Positions 57,915 through 64,000 of a stretch of 64,000 bases of DNA are shown here, piece after piece. The stretch covers positions 1,173,176 through 1,237,175 of the forward strand of contig NC_085102.1 of the NCBI RefSeq assembly GCF_963422355.1. The letters run 5' to 3'. Position 1 is the first letter of the stretch. The number at the start of each line of letters is the position of its first letter. The stretch is from Corticium candelabrum (Eukaryota; Porifera; Homoscleromorpha; Homosclerophorida; Plakinidae). Both the position numbers and the translations under genes were made by a program. Below the pieces are notes generated by a model, which saw only the letters and a program-made list of their open reading frames with translations, ran no database searches and had not been told where the DNA came from.

Positions 57915-58853
57915 TTCATAGTCGGCCCTAGTGACAGCTTCTCCGTCCAGTCGTCGTTGACCGCGACTGTCCCAATGGATAAAACACTCATAAGCAAACT
58001 GTCATTCGAATCGTCAATGTCAATTTGGGTATTCGCAGCTTCGCTCAACCTGTTGACCGCTTTTGACCGCTTGTAGCCGGATTTGGCCGCCTGCTGGCAA
58101 ACCTTTGACAAGTGATTGCGCTTATGACAATTAGCACAAGTCTTACCATATGCCGGACATAGTCGAGGCGCTTGATAGCCGCCAAAGTACTTGCATGGTG
58201 CGGTCTTTTTCGCCTTCCATGCCTGTTCTGCTGCTTTGGCAGATATTGGCCGACTAGTACGTTGCGAACTTCTTGACATCGAGTTGATCTTTACTCGCGT
58301 GGCGTCTTTAGTCATCATTTTGGCTTGGTAAGTGCTTGTCTCTGCGGCCCTGCAGATGTCCAATGCAGACTGCAACGTCAGATTTGCTTCTCTTAAAGTC
58401 GTTCCTTGACTCGACCGTCTCTGACTCCAAATACAATCTTGTCGCGAATAAGCTTATCCTTCTGGTCACCGAAACCGCATGTGGCCGCCTTTGTGCAAAG
58501 CTCGGTGAGCCACTGACCTACCGTCTCGTCTTCATGCTGATCTCGGATCCAGAGCTGGTGTCGCTCGAATACCTCGTTCTTGCGCGGATTGCAGTAGTCG
58601 TCGAAATTGTTCAAGACATCTCCGACCGCCGGTCCTTCGTCGCCTGCTGTGAAGACGAACGCATCATAGATTTCCTGCGCTTCGGTTCCTGCCATGTTAA
58701 GTAGGATTGCGACTTGTATTGCTTTAGCCTTCTTCGAGAGTTCAGCCGCTTGGAAGTATATCTCAAATTACTTTCTCCATTGTCTCCACTCGTGTGCGAG
58801 ATTGGCTGCTCCGAAGGAAATAGCTTGAGGCGCGCGTAGCTTCTCCATCCGAG
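57911..58853 (-). pseudogene. gag relic of the third Ty3 element
   Basis: Frames in order read LRAPQAISFGAANLAHEW-like N-terminus, then KAIQVAILLNMAGTEAQEIY, NPRKNEVFERHQLWIRDQHE, GQWLTELCTKAATCGFGD and IRDKIVFGVRD. Then come CKYFGGYQAPRLCPAYGK and CANCHKRNHLSKVC zinc knuckles, the first lacking its second Cys. Frame breaks occur near 58,770 and 58,385. Confidence 0.75.
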
Positions 58854-58865
58854 TCCTGACACCAT

Positions 58866-59477
58866 GTGATGTTACCAGTACTATATTATACGTTCAGCTT
58901 ACGCTCACCAGACTCGGCTACTGAAGACTACTAATCAACAACTGTTCTAGTCACATATGCAAGCCTAATTGTATTATCTAATTAACCAGACACGCCTGTG
59001 TGTGTTACAGTATCCAGAGTCAGCTGACAGAGACTTCTCGAAGAACACTTTCTTCTTTGCCAACTTCCCGAACAACGTCGTCTGCACAGACATTCCGTTC
59101 ACGGATTTTGCTACATTTAAGTCCCGCATGTTTTGGGAAGGTTAGCGAGCCGCACTTTCCACCTCAACTCTCAAGCCTTCAACAATGACCCACACATATT
59201 ACAGTCGTGATCTCGTCGAAACTCAGACGCAGAACCTCACCAAGCACGCGTACGATCATCGTCAAGAAATGACACTTCCGCGGCATAGCCCATGGCACGT
59301 GCACATGCTATCACTAACAATGACATGTTACTCAAATGCTCACATGTGGTACACGTGCAGTCTGGTGTTGCGCACAGGTTCGCGAGCAAGTAGTATGACT
59401 AACGGCGAGTTTAATACGAGAGTCGCTTTCACAAAGTAGAAAATAGTAGACTGATCTTAATTAATCATAGACTCTAG
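58866..59477. other. Stretch between the Ty3 and pogo elements
   Basis: It includes the possible short LTR to 59,009. Beyond that no gene or repeat is recognised. Confidence 0.3.
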
Positions 59478-62400
59478 AGACCGCGGCCCCGTTCCTCGGA
59501 CACCATTATATTCCGGACGCGAGTTCTCAGTCATAGGCTTTTGAGCGCAGTCCCTACGACAGCGTAAATGTAGGTATTGGAGTTGTAACTGAGCACACCA
59601 AGGTAGGGCTTTGAACTGCTTCTCTGCCTAGAGTGAGATCAATAAATGCGCTAAGCCTTGCGTACCCTGTTCATCGGACAAACACATCTTTCATCGGACA
59701 GTAGCGTTTCTAGTGCACACATCTTTCCACTCTGTTAATTATAAATCGCTAATCACTAACTCGTTGCCTACAAATCGTGATGCTATCCTTCACGTCAGCC
59801 AAAATCTGAATAAGTTATGCTCAATCAACCGCCGTTGCTATCGATCCCTATAATCGGACACCGTTTTCTTGGTAGGGTGACATTCTCAGCAACCGTTCTA
59901 GATTTCAAATGATTGCAGTTGACTAACTTCATTTCTCTGAAACGCTGTACAACGCAGAGCAGTGGCCTACGAGTAGCAGAGCGCTTGACGGCAATGCGGG
60001 TTCATGACAACCACGCCCCCACCAGGACGTGTACAGTCGCTCGAACGAATCAGCCGTTCAGCAACAACTGAACCCGATCAGAAGACACAACTGAAGTGCT
60101 GAAACGCCTGTTTGCGTTTGCAAAGAAAGGCGCTGTCTAGCGTTGGACAAGGAATCAACACAATCTCTAGATCTACCTAGGCCTCTATCCAACAGAGGTA
60201 AAGGTTCCAGATGCGTCTCCGTAGAGACTCGTGCTAACTGTTGTGAGGGGCTTGCAAGAACGGCAGTGACAACCTCAATTTGCAAACAAAACAGTAGAGT
60301 TTAATATTAGACATAAACGCTCCTAAATGGTCTATTTACACGTACTCTGTGCTGTGAATGGCGGCATGCAGTACTAGCATCAGTGTAGTAAATTTAGTTC
60401 AGTGCTTTCTTTAGTTTCTAGGATTGGGAGCTGGCTAACTCTGCCAAGATCTCGTTCACAGTGTTTAGTACCTGCAGCAAGTAAACGTAAGAAACCGCTC
60501 TCTCTAATTTACAACAGTACTGGAAATTACGTGATCAATCTGATGCCTGTGCCTACTACCAAAGGTGAAGAGGATGCAAATCTGGAACACACCTCCACCT
60601 AATAGAGCTATTTTCATTTATTTATTTGTGTATATTATACAATAGTGCACAAAATACGTGAGATCATAAACTGAACATTCTAGATTAAAATAGCTACTTT
60701 GTGTATTTTACAAAAACTGCTACTTTGTCTGAAATTGCTTCCCATCACTGTTTCCATAAACACGAAAGGCACCTCCTGGTTACCTACCTCAGCCACCATA
60801 TATAAAATACAACAGTTCTGTTAAAGCTCACACTTTCCGTTTGCTCATTATGGCATCTTTCACCCGAGCTTCTGATCTAAGCAGATCGAAACGATTCTAT
60901 AGTGCTGGTTACAAGTACTCACCACCTTTGTAGTGGGTCAAACCATCACTGCTGCAACAACACAAGATACAAGATTAGACAGGGCACTAGAAGCTGTGAA
61001 GAACCAAGGTATTTCGCTCAGAAAATGCAGAGGCCGAATACAGTGTCCCGAGATCAACACTACAAGACCACCTTACCGGACGAGTGAAGCCTGGTGCTAG
61101 ATCTGGCTATCCAAAATATTTGGATGAAGATGAGGAGCAAATGCTAGTCTCGTTTGTTGAGAAAAGTGCTAGCATAGGCTATCCCAAAGATCGACAACAG
61201 CAACAGCTGCGTACCCTCTGAAGTCGGTACAATTTGAAGCTCTAACTTTAATTTAATTTCTGTAGATTATGGACTTGGCTGCAAAACTCATTGCCGCTAA
61301 GTGTTTTTAGCAACATGTGTCTCTTAGCCATAGATGGTGGGACCGATTCAAACAACGAGATCCTGAAGTCACAATTCGAAAGCCTGAGAAAATTTCCCGT
61401 GCTAGAATGCTGGCAACAGACAGGCAGGTTTTGAACAACTACTTTGAGATTCTCAAGGACACGCTAACTGCCAACAACATCTGGGATCGCCCTTTACACA
61501 TCTTCAACTGTGATGAGTAAGGCATGCCTCTCCAGCCAAACCCTCCCAAAATTGTAACCATCAAGGGTCAAAATCATTCCTACATTGTAGCCTCAGGAAA
61601 CAAGACCCAAATAACAGAGATGAGGTGTATAAATGCTGCTGGCTATGCCATTCATCCATGCGTAATTTTCCAACAGAAACGAAGAGTTACTGACAACCTT
61701 CGAGTTGGGGAGGTCCCAGGCACTTACTACAACGTGTCCGATTCAGGCTGGATAAACAGCGAAATCTTCGAGGACTGATTTCAAAACCATTTTTTGTTGC
61801 GTGCACCATCTCTCAGACCGTTGATTCTTCTACTGGATGGGCATTCATTCCATTATAATCTTGGAGCAATTAAGATGGCAGCCCAAGAAAAGATCATCAT
61901 GTTTTGCCTGCATCCAAATACTACACATGTTTTGCAGCTATTGGATAGCACCTGCTTCTCGTCACTCAAGGACAACTGTAGGCGAGTTTGCAAAAACTAC
62001 ACAGCGGCCACAGGCTGTGCAGTCACTAAAGCTGAATTTAGTCAGCTGTTTTGTAAAGCTTGGAAGAAATCTATGACTTTAAGCAACATTGCCACGTCAT
62101 TTGAACAAACTGGAATATACCCATTCAACCCCTATGCTGTCTACATCCCTGGTGATATGGTCATGACTCCACCACCAAAGAAAACCCTTGCAGAAGAAAC
62201 TGGAATGGCATACATTCCATTGATAAGCCCAGCTCCAACCCATAATCATCAAGCTTTACCAAGAGGACAGACATCAGAATCTTCAAGAACATCATTACCT
62301 GTCACAGCTTTGGTGCTCTCATCAATGAACTCTATTCAATCACAATTTCAGAGTGGTTTGCAAACTGAGTTGTTGAAGTCACAAATTACACTGCCACCTT

Positions 62401-63830
62401 TGCAGTGTTCTCAAACACAAGTATCATGGATGACAACAGCAACTGAAACTGAAACCTTTTCAGACGCTGAAAATCCACTGTTCAGCATAAGGTACGAAGA
62501 AGGCTATGATATCAATGATGAGCGATACAATAAGTGGCTTAGAAAAACTCATCCTGAAGTTTGCATAACTGTTAGGCAACGTGTGAATCCGGCCATGGAG
62601 TCTCTGCGAGCAACGTTTCATCCTCAGCCACTCAGAAATGCCGTGACACAAATTCTCCATTTGCCAACAGTAACATCAAAGGACAATGCAACTCTAGCAA
62701 GGCACAAACCAACAGTACTGACAGCTGCAGATACTATCAAAGATCTGGAAAGAAAGAGCAGAAGAAGAAAACCCTAATAGCAGAAAGACAAGCCAGAAAG
62801 GAAACAAGAGCAACACTAGCAGCGCAAAAACAACAGCAGGCTACACAGCAGAGTCTGACAAGAAGAACAATCAATAACCCTGGTAAACTTGTCGTAATTT
62901 TAAAGCACTCTAATAGTAAACAAAGTTTCTGTGTTTGGTACAGCTGGTAGGCCCAACGTCGACATGCAAGGTGCACGCACAGCAATCCAACACAATACAC
63001 CGTCTACAAGAGCTTCAGGCAAAGGTAGATATCAACCTGAGATACAAAGTGCACATGTAAACGTACTAATCACAGCCAAATAACTTAGGGGCGTTGAAAG
63101 AAAAGCACGGGCTGTCCCTGTGCGAGCTGGGAAATTGTGCTCACGCCAAAGCTCGAAAATGGGTGACGTGTATTGTCTGCGCTATCCGGGTGCATCAAGC
63201 CTGTTCAGTTGTGCTGCAAGACACTCAGGACTTCAAGTGCCTAAGCTGTCTAGACTAGAAACATACCAGAGAGCTGCGCTAGATGCTAGTAGAGTAACAT
63301 TGCAAGCAGAAACTAGATTAGTTGCTACTAAATTGATCATCGCCAAGTCAAATAGAGGTAAAACGGATCAGGGGTCATGCCACACTTTCTTCCATCTCTT
63401 TCTCGTAACACCACCACCAGCAGACTGCTGACTACAATAAAAACGAGTGTCCGACGAAAGGAGCGGAACCTCGCCCCACGGAGCATGCGCTACCTTTCAC
63501 GTACGAAAGCAAACTGAGACAGTGGTAGTATCCTTGTGTTGGCTAGTTACCTATGTACCTATAGCAGGTGCGAAGTTGCAAAATTGCCTTTGTGTTTTCA
63601 CAGGGGAGGTCGTGTCCGATGAATGATGGTGGTGTCCGATTTACGGGGTCGCAGAGAAGGATTACGTTTACCGTCCTAGCATAACCGTTTCAAGCCTTTG
63701 GAAGTCTCGCGTCTGGAATCACAGTCTTTACTAATCCTTCTTACTGTAGGCTTCAACAAAGCTCAGTCTTACTTCGCTTACTTCTTGCACGGCTGTCCGA
63801 TGATTGATGGTGTCCGATAACAGGGGCGTC
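59478..63830 (+). mobile_element. Pogo-like DNA transposon with TCGGACA-rich ends
   Basis: Inverted ends GGCCCCGTTCCTCGGACACCAT (from about 59,485) and, in inverse, CGCCCCTGTTATCGGACACCAT (to about 63,828) enclose a pogo-type transposase. TCGGACA-type motifs recur in one orientation near the left end (59,496; 59,679; 59,692; 59,853) and in the opposite orientation near the right end (63,448; 63,614; 63,630; 63,793; 63,810). Exact termini and a TA duplication could not be fixed. Confidence 0.65.
60981..63030 (+). pseudogene. Pogo/Tigger-type transposase (inactivated)
   Basis: The N-terminal HTH (psq) reads ALEAVKNQGISLRK, then after a frame change EAEYSVPRSTLQDHLTGRVK. Next come YPKYLDEDEEQMLVSFVEKS and a CENP-B-type MDLAAKLIAAK...RWWDRFKQRDPEV. 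The DDE_1 core has HIFNCDE followed by a TAA (61,518-61,520), IVASGNKTQITEMRCINAAG, a TGA at 61,776-61,778, then LILLLDGHSFHYN and THVLQLLDSTCFSSLK, consistent with a D-D-D triad. The C-terminal domain reads SNIATSFEQTGIYPFNP and a long Ser/Thr/Gln tail. A 60-base intron may lie at 62,883-62,942, before a last exon reading GRPNVDMQGARTAIQ. Two nonsense codons and one frameshift disable it. Confidence 0.85.
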
Positions 63831-64000
63831 GCTCTACTGTACTGTTAGAAATCGATGCATCAACACGGGATTCAATATTTTTTCACTTCGTCCTGGCCCC
63901 CAACCCACCACCCAGGTTCGAAATAATTTCGTTCTGCGAAAACTATCGGTAATTACGGACGGCCCCCTAGTGTATGATGTTAATTGAGATCTGACATAAC

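Larger units (their letters stand above)
57513..58865 (-). mobile_element. Third Ty3 element fragment (mag-like): gag and protease only
   Basis: On the minus strand a primer site TGGTGTCAGGA (58,854-58,864) is followed at once by the gag start, two zinc knuckles, protease and the pre-RT linker INRYQDVFKELG. The element ends at the edge of the dispersed repeat. A 145-bp LTR is possible at 58,865-59,009 (minus-strand TGTAACAC...CATCACA) but has no second copy for comparison. Confidence 0.75.

Noticed and set aside
63120..63431. 103-codon open frame at the right end of the pogo element
   Set aside because: It overlaps the element's subterminal TCGGACA-motif region, with no recognisable domain. 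It is probably non-coding element DNA.

Overview
Eukaryotic, almost certainly metazoan, nuclear DNA: AT-rich, with intron-split genes using GT-AG splice sites, long microsatellites and many transposon remnants. Two host genes can be assigned family names by reading exons through with matching splice phases: a centrosomal CEP78 orthologue and an HTATIP2/TIP30-like SDR-fold protein. Two more are secreted cysteine-rich proteins: a ten-cysteine cystine-knot (glycoprotein-hormone-alpha-like) protein and a protein with Frizzled-CRD-like cysteine blocks. The mobile elements (Ty3 lineages, RLE-type retroelement, DUF4371/hAT, pogo, Helitron, Mutator-like) are of the kinds common in sponge and cnidarian genomes. 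An early-branching marine animal, possibly a sponge, is my best guess, but nothing in the window proves the phylum.

Layout. 0.7-1.9 kb: 3' end of an unrecognised plus-strand gene. 3.4-4.6 kb: decayed ankyrin-repeat gene of the type seen in nucleocytoplasmic giant viruses, plus a minus-strand relic. 5.0-12.3 kb: a minus-strand secreted/anchored cysteine-rich gene and a broken duplicate. 13.3-17.6 kb: a hAT-type fragment abutting a 3'-truncated Ty3 element with its 5' LTR. 18.4-18.8 kb: cystine-knot hormone-like gene. 21.9-40.1 kb: CEP78 on the minus strand, its introns and 3' region filled with Helitron-like, TIR and microsatellite sequence. 40.8-51.8 kb: the HTATIP2-like gene, whose 9.5-kb first intron is mostly one giant foldback element (43,539-50,397). 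51.5-52.3 kb: a palindrome carrying an inverted extra copy of HTATIP2 exon 1. 53.4-58.9 kb: two different broken Ty3 elements in opposite orientation, separated by a repeat that has an inverted copy at 36.3 kb. 59.5-63.8 kb: a pogo-like DNA transposon with an inactivated transposase.

The most striking structure is the foldback element. It is 6.86 kb, flanked by a perfect 10-bp target-site duplication. Its kilobase-scale inverted arms are built largely of a 21-bp satellite with an NK2-homeodomain-like site in every unit, and its spacer holds a retroelement fragment nested in another tandem repeat. No rRNA, tRNA or CRISPR array was recognised.
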